Shown here in pieces: positions 1 to 14,900 of a stretch of DNA of 64,000 nt. A model generated the notes under the pieces. That model was not told where the DNA came from, did not search any database, and saw nothing but the letters and a program-made list of their open reading frames with translations. The position numbers and the translations under genes were made by a program. Source of the stretch: Ptychodera flava (Eukaryota; Hemichordata; Enteropneusta; Ptychoderidae); contig NC_091947.1 in the NCBI RefSeq assembly GCF_041260155.1, forward strand, positions 29,287,615 to 29,351,614, given 5' to 3'. The stretch's first letter is position 1. Each line of letters opens with the position of its first letter.

Positions 1-2982
1 GTGAAAATATGCCTGCGATGTTATCAATGTCAGCATTACATGAACCTGTAGCCACCAGAGAAACGGTGATCCTGAAGAATTATACCAAATGAATATGACA
101 GAGTCAGACCCTAACCAGAAAAGACAAAGAAACCCTTAGTGCCCAGTAGGTCAACTATACAATGGTATGACCAGTAAAATATATTTCTGTTAATTATTGG
201 TCGGTCACCATCTTTATTACGTATAGAAAATTTTACTATGTTTCATGAACACTAGCAATTAAATTTCTTGACATTTTCAAACTAACCAAGTTCTTTTATA
301 TTAGTTCGCTGCTTATGGTAGCTTATTTTTGCCCAATTATTGTGACCAATCTGTTCAAGATTTTCTAGACAAGAAGAATGTTGTCTGTTTAGAGATTTTT
401 TTGTCTTGTCTTTTCAGCAAGCAACTTATATTTTCAAAAATTTATGTAAAGTTCAGTTTTTGAAATAAATAATTTGCATCAGTCTCTGAAAGTGTACATT
501 CTCTGTATTGTGTTGTGTATAATTCAAGGATGTGTTTATTGGAACAGACGTGTCCGTAGTTCACAATACATACGGTACTATGAAATACTTGCTAAACAGG
601 GGCTGACCTTAGGTGCTCATGGAGATCGAATGTTATTGATCAAGAGACAGAGAAATTTGTCTTTTGTGCCCATGAGGTCAAATAATGGCCATTGACACTA
701 AAAGATGTTAAAAATTTATGAAAGATTCTCCTCACCTGATGATATCAAATCATGGAGACTGCCTGATTTTTGACATTTGTCATTAGCATATCTCAAATAA
801 TATAATAATAATTTTATTTACCCTTTTTTTCAAGTAAATGTAAATGTACAGAACATTTTTTTTTTCATATTCATAAGTTACAGGGTAAATAGGAAATTGA
901 GAAAATAATCTCATCACTCTCTGTAACATTTGCTATACCAATCAACTGAGTCTGGGAACCTTAGATAGATGAGCTTTAGTGTCAATTGACACTATTTTAT
1001 TATTCACAGCATAGAACACACATTCAGTGGAAAGTAAGAGTTTTAGTGCCACTGGCGCTATTTCATTCCAACCAAGCACATAACCAATTAAAGGTTTCAT
1101 GTAAAAGTAGCACACTTTATTTCTCCTTTTAGGACTACTGGACGGATAGTGAAGGTTTCAAAATATCATGAATGGAGGAAGACAAATGGTATCAAACACT
1201 GTTTGTGTATATGATGTAAGAAAAAAAAACATTCTGAAAAGGACGGAGTATGGATGCATTGCTGAATCAATATTCTGTTTCTTGATATTGCTTTGCAAAA
1301 ATGAGAGAGACCAATTCGGTCAAAAAAGAGAAAAAATAAAATTCTCAAATTCCTTTCACAATTTAAGGTTTAAACATATCCACCACTGTGATATACATCA
1401 ACCTCAATAATTACTGGCATGATTGTGTGTATACTTTCTAAGTTTTTGAAATGGTTGATGCTGGTCTGTGTGAGCTAAAGCTTCTTGAATCAGATTAACC
1501 ATTCTGGAATAACAGAATTTCCATATTTGTGACTGAGCCTATGAACTTGCTACAGTTCATTTGAATTACAGCAATGAAACCTCATTGATTCCCCTTTCTC
1601 TGCAGTTCAAATTTGGATCTCATTTCAAGTCAGTCAAATTTCATCTAGCCTAATCCCAATCCTATCAACATTATTTTACATCATTTTTAATCCTTGAAAT
1701 TACTATTATACTCCCATTGTGACAACTGTGAGTGTTACAGTACATGCCACTGAAATATCATTCCTGTGAAGTTATGGCCCTGGTTGTACATGTAGTTCAT
1801 ATGATGATAAAAGAAGATTCTCGCTTACAACTAAGAGTTTAACCCATATAAGATTAATATACATTTTTCAATGTTCAGTGATTTGATAAAACTTTAAAAA
1901 TACTCAATTATTAATGTTTATTGATGTAAAGTCTCTAGAAAAGCGATGGTTTTGTTTTACAATCACTGACAGATAGGATACTACAAACCTTATGCCTAGT
2001 GTCAAGTGTACCTTCAATTGTGACAGAGAATGGTGACATAATAATAATAATGGTAATAATTGATTTTCGATGTGAAAACAAGTACTTTCCATCAGTCAGT
2101 AAGTGTCTTGTATCAGAAATTTGAAATGTAACAGAGTATGGAATTTATTGATCTCAGAGAACTACAGCAAATACATGAATGGAGTGCTTTATGTTTCTTT
2201 TCCTAGCAGTCAATCATGCAGTGTTTGAACTTGATGAATTCACATCGAATGCTGTAAATACTATATTGCTGTATTGATGACTATTATTTCCTGTACTACA
2301 CCTGAATTCACGGATAAACTAATCTACTTTTTGTGGAGAACTGAGACAATGAATGCCATTTAAAATGACTGGTTATCTATAGGCAAATACCTCAAAAACA
2401 AATATGTGTACTTTGGAAAAATAAAACAAACATTTCTCTGCTTCTTGTACTGAAAATATAAATGACATACAAAAACTTTGTAGTATTGCTGTGTATTGAA
2501 TGCTGGGAAGAGATTTGGTATAACTTGAAACAGTTCATTAATGCTCAATATTTCAAAATAAGATTCTGGAACATTCCCCTTATACTCTCTAACAAAAATT
2601 TCCAGTTGCAGTTTAAAGTTGTATTCCAACCATCCATAAAAGAAACTCCATGATGAAAGACCAGTGAAGACATTTCACAATATACATATCATATATATTT
2701 ACACACTTCCATTAATATTCTTCAGCTATGTACAATATAACAATTTTACGCATATATTCATTCTAAAGAGGCACACTTTAGTGCAAATTAATTATCAAGA
2801 GGGCACACTTCAAAGTTCATAAAATATTTATAGATGTATGGATGACATCTATCCGTTTACATGTCAATAATGATATGCAAAAAAAATTATTGTGAAATAA
2901 TATCAGTTGACTTGTACATCCCTGAACATGTTTTGTGTGGACGGTCAAAATATTATAAATGTCAGATTTTTGAAGTTGTTTT
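1..2982. other. 3' flank of the BTBD16-like gene, no gene recognised
   Basis: AT-rich sequence beyond the stop codon of the minus-strand BTB gene. The part next to 2983 is presumably its 3' UTR, but I could not pick a convincing minus-strand poly(A) signal. Short open frames here have no recognisable motif, no plausible splice context and low-complexity translation. A few ATA/AAT-rich microsatellite-like tracts occur near 800 and 2040. Confidence 0.5.
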
Positions 2983-5900
2983 TTAAGACGGTGGGAAAAA
3001 GACGGAGAATGTTGCATAAATTGGAAGTTTGAGCCCCTCCAAGGTAAGGATTTCACTGCGACTCGTCTTGCTGCCCAGTCCAAATCTTTTACTGAGAATT
3101 CCAGTTGTAAAGCTGTAAACTTGGCCTTTGATGATGCACTGGACACGGATGCTGTACCGCACCTCACGGTCTTGTCGCAAAGAAAACGTCTGTCGTTCAC
3201 ATGCACGGAATGACAGTGTTGGGTCATTTGGTTTCAGTCTCTGTATATTAAACAAAATGAAAAGGAAAAGTTGATAAATAATTTTAAATGGTTAAAATGT
3301 CTGTGTTATTCGAATACAAGAAAAAAAACACATCACTAAAATGAAGGTTGCAAAAACACTTTTGAGATACCACATTTTTTGCAATGCTTGTTAATCATCC
3401 AATGAAAAGTACTTGGGAGGTGACTAGGCCAAAATTTACATTTCAACGTTGAGGGCGCTATATTATGCTTGCAATCAAATCCAGCATCCAAAAATACACA
3501 GACCTATATAATTCATACTTGTCTCATATTTTTTGATATTCTGGAATACACATGATGTTCATACCTGCATATAGAATTGATAGGTATTTGCTCCATTTCC
3601 AACTCTTGACGCTTTCAACTCAAAATGAAATCCATAAACGGAGAAGATTTGAGCATGATACTGAGGCTCCTGAAAAAAGAAACATTACTTTAACTATATT
3701 ACACTGTAATGAACGTTCATCTGGGTGCATTTTCTTTTTATCCGACTAAATTAACTTTCAAAAATAACAAAGCAATGTATATTTGAAAATTGGAGCTAAT
3801 ATTATTTCTTTGTAAGCTTACACAGTAACCAGAACATGAGATAACAAATTTTCACCTACATCAAATATCATAATGCACTACTACAGACTTGTCCTTGCAA
3901 ATTTACTGATTGCAAAGCGTAAAACACACACAGTTACACATTGCAGAGTAGAGTGGGCCAAAAGTCTTTGTTTATTGCAGAGTAAATTCAAGAGCCACAC
4001 AACTGAATGCATTGATTTTCTGAGAGTATTATGATGACGAGAATAGGAAATGTTTTATGACACGGTGACCTTACCTGATCAATAATAAATCCGTCTCTGA
4101 TGGAATCTTTCTCAAAGCTCATCATCATTGGCATGTCACCTCCACCTTGAAGCTGAAACAGGAACACATAAGACATGAAATATTTATTGTGCATTATGGC
4201 TTTACTCATGTCAAGATGGCTATACGTACACTTACGAATATCTTTAATATATATACTATATGCAAATATCACCAGCAGTTAGTAATAGGTCACTGATCAA
4301 CAACTGAATTGTAATTTTTCTAAAGTTACCAGTATCACTTTCTGATAAAAAATTCCATGTCTGGATCGTGCATAAATTGTTCTCTCACCTTCAAGATGAG
4401 AACAAAACTTTTCAATGCATTTACAGCAGCAGTAATTAAGACCTGGCTGTAATTCTAAACTTTGAAAATGGACAACCAAGTGCTATGGTACCCCTCTACC
4501 ATGGTACATGATTGTTTACTTTAAGAAAGATTTGAAAGTTTAAAACAAGGGAGCATTCAGTTTTTACAGCCGGGGGTGGGCCGGCAAAATCCAGGGGGGT
4601 CACCTCAAATTTGAAAACTGCAAAGGGGGGGGTCATGTATTTTTCAAACAGCTCAGAGGGGGGTCACTTAATTTTCATAAGCATCCGTCCCGTCAAAATG
4701 CAGTTTCAGTGTTCAGAAATATTCTGGGAGATAAAAATGATTTGCTGCATGATTTCATGCTCTGAAGTCATTTAATTGTAAATCTGAACAAAGTATAATT
4801 ATCTATTGCATGAACATCTTGACTTGGCAACTCTGAGGCATGTCTTATTGTCAATGGAGCTCACTGAGGGCAATGAACAATTCCTATTACTTACATATTA
4901 GAGATATGGCAAGTTTTAAACAGTTACCTGTAGACTAAGAGTACCATGAAAAGTTAAATAATTCTTTTAGGTGAAATTCTAAAATCCAATTTCCTGCACA
5001 CATATCCATTTGTAACCACCCTAGTCTAATCAAGTACATTAATATTAATAATCAAGAGTACATAAATACACAGATTTAACTATTATTGTATCCGAAAAAA
5101 ATTATTCATAGTTTCCTCATAGACCCCCATGTACAGTGAATCTACATTTCGGTGAAATTCCAAAATCCAATTTTTGGCAAACACATCCATTTGTTACCAC
5201 CCTAGTCTAATCAAATACATTCATATTAATAATCAGGAGTACATAAGTACACAGATTTACCTATTTTTGTATTGGAAAAAAATTGTTTATAGTTTCCTCA
5301 TAGACTCCCATGTACAGTGAATCTACATTTTGGTGAAATTCCAAAATCCAATTTTTGGCAAACACATCCATTTGTTACCACCCTAGTCTAATCAAGTTCA
5401 TTGATGTTAATAATCGGGAGTACATAAATACACAGATTTACCTATTTTTGTATTGGAAAAAAATTATTTATAGTCTCCTCATAGACTCCCATGTATAGTG
5501 GATGAACACTTTCAGTGATATTTCAAAATCAGATTTCTTGTACACATAATATGCACCTTTAACCATCATATTCTAATCAAGTACAATAATGTTAATTATT
5601 CAGCGTCTGTATATGTTCATGTATAGCAAGTTTTTCATTCGAAAAAAAATTGTTCACAATTTTATCATAGACTCCTATGTATAGTGGATGAACATTTTTG
5701 GTGAAATTCTAAAGTCAAATTTTTTGTTCACATACCAGTTGTAAGTACATTTATGTCAAATATCAAACATCTATAAATGCATAGATATAGTTTTGTATTA
5801 AAAAAGTATTAATAGTTTTCTCATACACTATCATGTATAGTGAATCAACATTATCAACAGCTGATCATCAATTAACTCCAAATATCAAAATTTTTTACAC

Positions 5901-8900
5901 ACACGCTTCCGCAAAAATATTGCGATCTATGTGTAATTTCTGTTTAATCCCTTTAAGGGGTAATTTCAAAATTATAGCAAGTCAGAAGGGGAAATATTTG
6001 TGAGTTTGTAAGGAGGGTCATTTGAAAATATCTGAGAATCTTTTTTTTGAGTCTATCCCTCCGAGGTGTATGTGTGTGCAGCTTTACTCAAGCAATGTGG
6101 GGGGGGTCATGAAATTTTTGTCATCTTAAAAGGGGGGATCATCAAATTTTTGGTGCAATGGGTAGGGGGGGTTCACTTATTTTGCTTGATGCGCAGGAAG
6201 AATTTGCCGGCCCACCCCCAGCCATAATAACTGAACGCTCCCTAAACCTGCTCAAAATAGAGGCAAGTTTCACATAAGAAGCAGAACGGTAAAAATTAAG
6301 GCATTTTTACTACAAGTGAATAAGAGGATAAAACTTACAGCTTGATAGTGTAGATTTAGTGTCTTGAGAATCCATGGCTGTGGTATGACATTCATCTGTA
6401 ACATGTCTTCAAGTTGTTTTGCTAAAAAAACCCAAAAATTGGTTTGGCTGAGTACCATACAAATAAATTTGGATATTGTTTTTTGGAAGAGAGAGGGTGT
6501 TCCAACAAAATAAAAGGCTCTCAGCATAGTATTTTGAAGATATATGCCATATTAGCAATATTATTTTCTAACCATTCATGCACATTTTTGTGACATTGTG
6601 CAATATATTCCTGGCAGTTGTGCAATGGCTGGTACTATATTTTGCTAACCTCATTACCAAATGTTGATAACATCCCATTGATCCCAATGGTAGGACCTCT
6701 ACATTGAGAAAATGTGGGTGGAAACGTCCAGACTACTGCACCATGGTTAATGTTAATGATATGGATGAATATTGTATACTTACTGTCAAGAATTCCATGC
6801 AATCTTATTGACATAAACAATCCAGCATAATCGTGGCCAGCCTCTCTTTCAACATATGCACTGCTTCTTGGTAAACTGGAAAAAGACAAGCATATACCAC
6901 AGATGTGAGAATGGGTATTACATTTTCTGAAACCTAATTCTGTAGACAGGTAATTACAATTTCACTGTACTTTTTACTTTAAAATAATATTCATCATAAG
7001 AATCTTGGTACCACTTTCATTTGAAAATATAAACAAACATCAACCACAACAGCTTCAAACACTAAACAATTCATTACAAAATTTAATCAATTTCACGATA
7101 AGATCCTAAATTGTGATTGGTGATTTTTGATGAAGTCAAAAAATTGTATTGGAAATGATGTACAGACAGAAAAGTAACATTTATATTTTAATTAAAAATG
7201 TGCTCATGTTCTCTCTGTGTAAATAAACATGAAAGTGGCAACACTAGTATCTACGGGCATAAAGCAACTTAAAAACTACTTTTTAAAACACCTTGAGGAA
7301 ATCTAAGAGACTGACCTGTTGAAGTATGTAAGGATAGTACTCATTGATGGCATCAACTGAATATCTGGATTTTTTTGTAAAAATATCCAATAGCAGAGAA
7401 CCTTGTAAATGGAATACTCATTGAAGATAAAAAGCCTGTTGGAAAAAGACACACACAAAGGTTAATGCTTGCAAAAAGCGAATTTCAACAGTTTTAATTG
7501 TCAATCTTTTTTATTTCTAATCAATAAGAATAGATGATTGGGATCTTGTTGACATGGAAAATTTTAAGACAAAAAACCCTGAAAAATTAACTTGAAGCTG
7601 AATACCTGTACATCTTTCAAAAAGAATTAAGTGTGTACACTAAATTATATCACTGTAGGAAAGACTGAACGAACAGACTTGAAAATGTGACAATATGACA
7701 TATTCCTCCAAACAATACTCTGTTTATGATTTTTGTACTTGATCAACTGTTTGTAATTTTCTCTTACCTGTTTGACTTGATAATTTTTTGCATCAGTTCC
7801 AATGGCAGTTCCCTCAGTTGAATCTGAACAGACAGCTGATAAAATGAAACACACGGATTGATTGGTCAGTGTGAGTTGATGTGGGTATGCAATGTTGGAT
7901 GTCAAGTATAATATTGAATCTGAACAGACAGCTGATAAAATGAAACAGGTATTGATTGGTCAGTGTGAGTTGATGTGAGTATGCAATGTTGGATGTCAAG
8001 TATAATATTGAATCTGAACAGACAGCTGATAGAAATGAAACACAGGTATTGATTGGTCAGTGTGAGTTGATGTGAGTATGCAATGTTGGATGTCAAGTAT
8101 AATATTGAATCTGAACAGACAGCTGATAGAATGAAACACAGGTATTGATTGGTCAGTGTGAGTTGATGTGGGTATGCAATGTTGGATGTCAAGTATAATA
8201 TTGAATCTGAAGAGACAGCTGATAGAAATGAAACACAGGTATTGATTGGTCAGTGAGTTGATATGGGTATGCAATGTTGGATGTCAAGTAGAATATTGAA
8301 TCTGAACAGACAGCTGATAGAAATGAAACACAGGTATTGATTGGTCAGTGAGTTGATGTGGGTATATATGCAATGTTGGATGTCAAGTAGAATATTATCA
8401 TTGAATACCATTACAGTACCAATGAGCTTAGTAACTTCATTGGTATTTTCACATGTTAGTGACATATACATGTAAATGTAATCTTGTATTTACTACATTA
8501 GATTATGTGTCGTTATAAGATTTATTCTAAATCATAAAATCCCAAGCACAGCATGTTTTACTGAAAATTATCCTAATAATTTTGTAAAAATTATGGTGCA
8601 CACTAAAGAAAGAAGAATTCTTCCACTTACATTTGGAATTAGATTGAGTTCTAACCACCTTTCACAAGCGTTGACCACTAAACCAATTCCATACTGAAAA
8701 GGAGATGTTAAAGATTGTTTGACAACTAGCCTTTGCACAAAACATAATTTCTCAAATATCTCAAATATCAATATCTCATAGGAAGAAAGCGGTATACAAT
8801 TGGCGATGATATCTAACTTTACTTGCAACACATAAAGGGTGATTTTGGGGGAAATGTTGATTTTTCCAATGACAACATGCAATTTATATAAATTTTGATT

Positions 8901-11900
8901 CTCAGTGCATGCTACCCTATCTCTGTTTCTAGGAAAATGTCACCTCCATGCAAACTGTATATCATATCACTGGACTGACTTGTAAGCTCTAGCGTTCTAT
9001 CAGCAAGCACACAAAGGGAAGGCTCATCATTTGTAAATTCTTTGAGTGAGAGCGCCCTCACACAGACAAACAGGTTCACACCTATCTCTTCAAGCAGATC
9101 AAATCTGTGCTATGTACCTTCAATGCTGCATGGTGGTATGAACAGACAGACTTTGCAGTAATTGTCTCCAGCATGACTTCAGTACATCTGAGGTGAAGAA
9201 AATAAAAAAGAGCCATACAAATTTCATTACATATGTACATGTACCAAAGATGTCTCAATTGCTTCTCACGAAATACACATGAGAGTTTATGTTGACACAA
9301 AGTTCATTCTTAAGGGTTTACTTGGTCAAACATTTGAGAAACAGCGTGAATTAGAAAAGATGCGTAACTGTTCAGTTTTCAATGTAATGATATCTCATTT
9401 TTATCAATCCTCCTCATGAGAAAGATGAAGCTAAAATATTAATTAACAAAGTATCTAATTATGTTATGCAGTGGCAATCGTTCCATTGCATACAGTACGC
9501 CGGTATTCAAGACATACATTTACCATAAAAAACTATTGGCTTGTTCCAAAGTTTTGGTTAGAAAAACTAAGACTGGCATGATTCTTTGACTAGGAAGATT
9601 TTGAAAATGATCAGAAATGAAACAGGCAGGACTCACTTTTGTTCCAAATCTTTGAATCTCAATGCAAATGCTGCTGCAGTCACTCCAACGACGTCTGCAT
9701 CATCCACCGTCAGTTCATCATAATATAAATTACCAAGGGCAATGGCAAATGCTGAAAGAAATTATAATTAAGTGAAAAACTCATCATATGTTCATGTCTA
9801 CGGAAATTTCACCAAATAACAAAAACAGAAAAAAAAAACCGCTGGTATTGTCTCAGGGATTGTGTAAACTCCATATTTTGCTGTCAAGAATTATTGTTTT
9901 TGAGACTGACCCTGACTTTTTTCCTAGAGGACCTCATCCTGCATAGAAATACAAAGATCAAATACGGTCTCTTACATTCTACAGTATCACAGACTAAATA
10001 TCTGTGGTGTAGGCAAGAACAATCCCTGCTTTGATATATTCAGTATATCTATGACCTAACTTTAATTTTGGTACATTTGATTATTTGATGATAAAAAAGT
10101 AACACTCCTACTAAAAACCTTGAAAAAGAATTCAAAACTTTTTTCATAGAATTTGTAAATTAGTTTACAGTACTCACCATGTTTTGTCACCAGAGGATCT
10201 CTGATTTTCAGTTTTAATCTCAACATATTTTTTGTCCTTGCTTCCATGATGTAAGCTGGGTCATTCAGGGATTTCCTTCCCGAAGCAGAGTATTTCTGAT
10301 CTTGCATCTTCTTCATCTCCTTGGCGTCAGCTGTGTTCAGTTTATGACTGAGTTCCTTGTACTCAGCACTGTAGAAACCGCTCTTACTGATGTAGTTGTC
10401 CACGGTGGCCGCTAGGGGGTCCCTGTAGTAACGCTGCTGTTTGGGGCCGTTCTCTTCACATTGGAGAAGGTCTGCCAGAGTCGATGACTTCTGTAGGTAC
10501 GGTTTGTGCAACTCCCAGTTTGTACCCAGACAGCTTAACAGCACATCTGCAGATAAAGGGAATTGGAACCCTGGCTTCAAAATCTAATTAATTGTTTGTT
10601 ATAAGACTTCACCAATAATGAGTAGTGTGGGATCTGATATTTACTTCATCAAACAGCTCCTTGTGGTGCATTGAAACCCTGGCTTTCACTCTCTTCTTCT
10701 GTAAACTGCGTTTGATGTGAATGGACATACTGACACATGTCAATCTCAGTTGTATAACCTTATCACCTCAATTACTTCCAAAGGCACGCTGACACATGGA
10801 TACAGCACATGAAATGAACACTGTGTATATAATATATTGTAATACTGCCACATTGACGACAAAGGCCAGTTTGCAGAGTTGAGTTAGCTGGAATAGCTGT
10901 CATGACTTGGTATCAGGCTTTTGCATCACAACAGAGATAAATCATATCCTAAATCAAACATGATAGTATGGTAATTCATCAATATTTGTTTCAATGGTAA
11001 TATATCATTATGATTAGTCTGTTAGAATGGGAGATTGATTGATATAAGCATATTTGTACACTAAGTTATGTAAAAATTCAGCATTTTATGTGTACATAAG
11101 TCTTCAAATCTGCCTGCTGCCGGAAACAAAATGTGATTGGCATAATTTATTGATGTTAATTTCTACATCATAAACGAAGAAATAACTACCAAGAAACATG
11201 GGGGCAACCACTGCAATTGTTTTCCTTTCTACATGTATACTATTTTGCTTCTGAACTGGCAGTATTCACACAGTCATGCGACAAAAAAGTGGTCATGAAA
11301 TTCAACAAACTGGATTTAAAAAAATAAATGTTTATCACTTGTATTGGAAGTGGCAGTACGTGTTACAATATTGGAAGTTGATTGCATTTGGCAGCTTCGT
11401 ACAATGACATTTGTCAACAGAGAAATGAAAAGTCTACTGACCTGGTCCAAGAGGGCTCCTGCTGTTGACATCCTTTGAATGGTAATGGAATATATCGATA
11501 GGGGTGGGTGTTCTAGCTGTAGATGGCACGTATGTATTCAATGGCAGTGGACTGGAAAAACACAAATGTAAAGAATTCACATAAATAGATTCTCATGGCA
11601 CTTGGCGTGTTGCTTAATATTTGCAAAGTGTCCCAATATCATCAAAACTACATGAAGTAAACACACACAAAATGCGATTTACAAAACAAATGATTAAAAA
11701 TTAAATCGACTGACGTCACATATAGGCTGTTTGTTTTTAAAATTCAAGTTGGCTATGGCAACACCATGTCAATAACACTGAAGTGTTGGATAACCATGTA
11801 ACATGAGACTGTATTGCGATTGCAGTATCACACACATACAATGCAACAATACAACTCACTTGACCCACCATTGGGTGAACTTAGCACACTTCTAGTTTTG

Positions 11901-14900
11901 TTCAATTCAATCGCAAAGTTTACACAAATCTGTTTAAAAATTCACATCACTAAAAAAAAAAGCATAAAATACATGTAAAATTCAAAATTTGGAGTATATG
12001 TGGAAATTATGAACACTATTGGAAAGTTTAAAAGAAACAGTTTGGAGAGAGGGAACTACTGTAAAACTTGGCAACACACTTCAGAGAGCTCAGTTCAAAC
12101 AATGTTGACTTACACAATGTGAACGAAAATTTATGTTAGTCATGACAGAGACAAAGATGAGACAATGGTTAGTAAACTTCAACATTCTAGGGAAGAATAC
12201 TTAAGGTATCAAGTCATGAAGTCAAACTCAACAACTACAGACGTGTTTTGTAACTACATGTATTACCTTAGCTTTCTACTCAGGGGAGAGTTTGTGGGTG
12301 AAATTAGAATACAAAATGTTGATCAATTTTGCACAAATGAAAAATTGTTGCAAATACTTTCATTTTCATTGAAGCAAACTTACAATATTAAACTAAACCT
12401 TTCCTTTATCAGATACTTTATCACCTAGATAACAGTACTTCATTACATACATGTATTGCACTCAACAAGAAAATCTGGCAAATTACTCATGTGTGGATGG
12501 TTAACATAGCGTTGGCAGAAAAATAGAGTAATGGACACTTTGGAATGACTGGGAAAAAAAAACAAAAATAAAAATACAATTTATTTCCTGATGAGAAAAT
12601 CACCAAGGATGTGAGTTGGAAAGACTGAAAAAATTTGGATGTGTGTGCTTTTGGCAACCCTATAAGCTGACTATGTCTAGTCCATAGTAACGGTAGCACT
12701 TATAATAATTTATTACGGTTATAAGTGTGAATCTGCGAAATTTTAGAAAATTTTACAAAACTTTTGACAATTTTCCAAACTCCAATATCTATGTGCTACC
12801 CTGAAATACAGAGAGCTGCAGGGGCCCTTATTTTTATTACTATAGTCAATTTATTTGTCTAAAAGAACTTTTGAAGCAATTGTTGCATGAAAGTAACTAA
12901 TTAGTGTTATCAGACAGCCTACCTTGGAAGCCTTGTCTGTCGTCCTGTAGTTGAATTTGGCGGAGTTTTCGGTTGAGATTCACGCACCCATTCTTGGCTA
13001 CTGAGTGGTCGACTGTGGCCCTCTCTGGAAGGGAATTGGTACGGCTGCTCAGCGTCGTGATTAACGGTTGTGGCCGGATACTCAGCTGTGAGAAAAAGAT
13101 ATTCAAGATGACCAACTTAGCATTTTTGTACTCACATAGGATTCAATTCTCCTTGATGGATGTTTGTGATGTGGTAGACTAATGAGTAATACGGCTTTTT
13201 CACAATTATCACTGGTGTCACAGTGTGTTCTTTTTTATTGCAGGTGTACTTAAAATGACAATAAAACCCTTGAAAAAGTGATGCATGCCATGAGAGAAAA
13301 TGCCGAGAGAGTTTGACCGGTTGACCTCGCTGTTAATTTTATGCAGGAAATTACAATAACAATGCTTGGTCGAATGACGCAGTGCCTTGAGGGTGGGATC
13401 GCCAGTGGTATAGGGGGAGGAGTACCTTCCCGATGGTGATAAGTGGTGCGGATTACCGTCGCCTAGGTGACTGGCGTTGCAAATACCTGGACTGAACCCA
13501 CGCGTGGACTGAACCATTTGGTTTTTTTTGGGTGTCGATGGTACTTTGACAATAAAAGTAAAGATGCACAGATATCGAGTTTATTGTCTTGTTTATGAGC
13601 GGCCAGTATTTCCAACAGCATGAATTACGTGCATTTGCCCTAGAAGAAATAAATAATTTCGAATAAAACATCGCGAATATAACCACATTCCTTAAGCTCG
13701 ACGTACCCCAAAGAACCATGAAATCACCCGACTTTCGATTGAAGAGATGAGTTTTGCCAAACCGCGTATACAGAAAAAGTGGCAGATGACTTTATTTTTA
13801 GAATCATAGACAGTATAGCGAGATGTAAAAAATGTGAAAGAGGCTCCCCATCTAACTATCCTAAATGTTTTTGTGTCGAGTTTGTGTTTGATTCGTTTCG
13901 AAAATGTGTTCCTACATTCTTATCCGATTGTGTGTGTTAATAAAAATGTTTGTTTCGCTTTGGATATTTGTAGAGAAGTTTGGATTAGTGTGTACGGTAA
14001 TGTTTTGTTTGTGTGGGGAAAGCTTATGGCGAGACGCAGCCGGACCTACGTTGTTACAAAAGTTGATAGAGTCGCCCTTTGACGCTTGCGTTTCGAAACC
14101 CGGTTGTGGTTTCTCATCAGTCGCGGTGTAGATTCTTTCCTTAGTTTGTGTTTGTGAAAATTTATTTTAATGCATTTTAGTGGTCTTGCTTTTCGATTAG
14201 CGAGGCAAGTATATTAATTTTTGGTCACGTTGTGAGTCCGTTTGGTGGTTCGGTTTGTTTGTTCTATGTTTCTTTACTTCGGTAAATTTTGTTTTGACTG
14301 GTGTGTCTTTTAGATTTTTGCGGAGGTTTGTGAATTTTTAGGCAATTAGTACCACTGGGGGTACGGATTTTATGTTTATTGGATCAAGATACTCACAAGT
14401 ATCCTGGTTGATGTGCTTGTTCTCGTACATTTTGATTCATAGTTCGTTTACTTTGTTTACTGTTTGTTCTGGCTTGTTGTGTATAATACTGAGTGTTGCG
14501 TAATTGCCTTTCGCATTCGAGTACGTAATCGTTTGTGTTGACAATGACGAAAACCCGACCCTTGTCGAGGGTTTTTTTCCCGAAATTTGTCTATTGTTTG
14601 CAAGCTGGTTTATCGCGATTCTTTTAGCACGCGACATGTTTTGTTTCCTTGTTTGAAAGGGTATCTCTAGAAGTGCGAGTTTAGCAGCTTCAGATAGCTT
14701 TCAAGTTTTTGGTGTTTGTTGTTTGTGGAGCCCAATTTGACTTTCTTTGAATTTGTGTTGTTGCGATTGTTTGTGTCTCACGATGTAGCGTAGTCACATT
14801 TTACGACTTTATTTGTTGAAATCCTGAGGTGGTTTTATTCTGTTTGGTTTTGTTAGCGTCCGAATTAATTTTAAGGCCTTTGCCTAGTACTATTTTTTGG

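Noticed and set aside
7645..8471. Chain of minus-strand frames with repeated HQLTLTNQYLCF
   Set aside because: These are translations of the ~96-bp intronic tandem array; unit lengths of 94-97 bp do not keep one frame and no family is recognised.
10062..10580. 172-residue frame longer than BTBD16-like exon 6
   Set aside because: Both ends run into introns; the acceptor before 10546 and donor after 10178 match phase and BTB homology.
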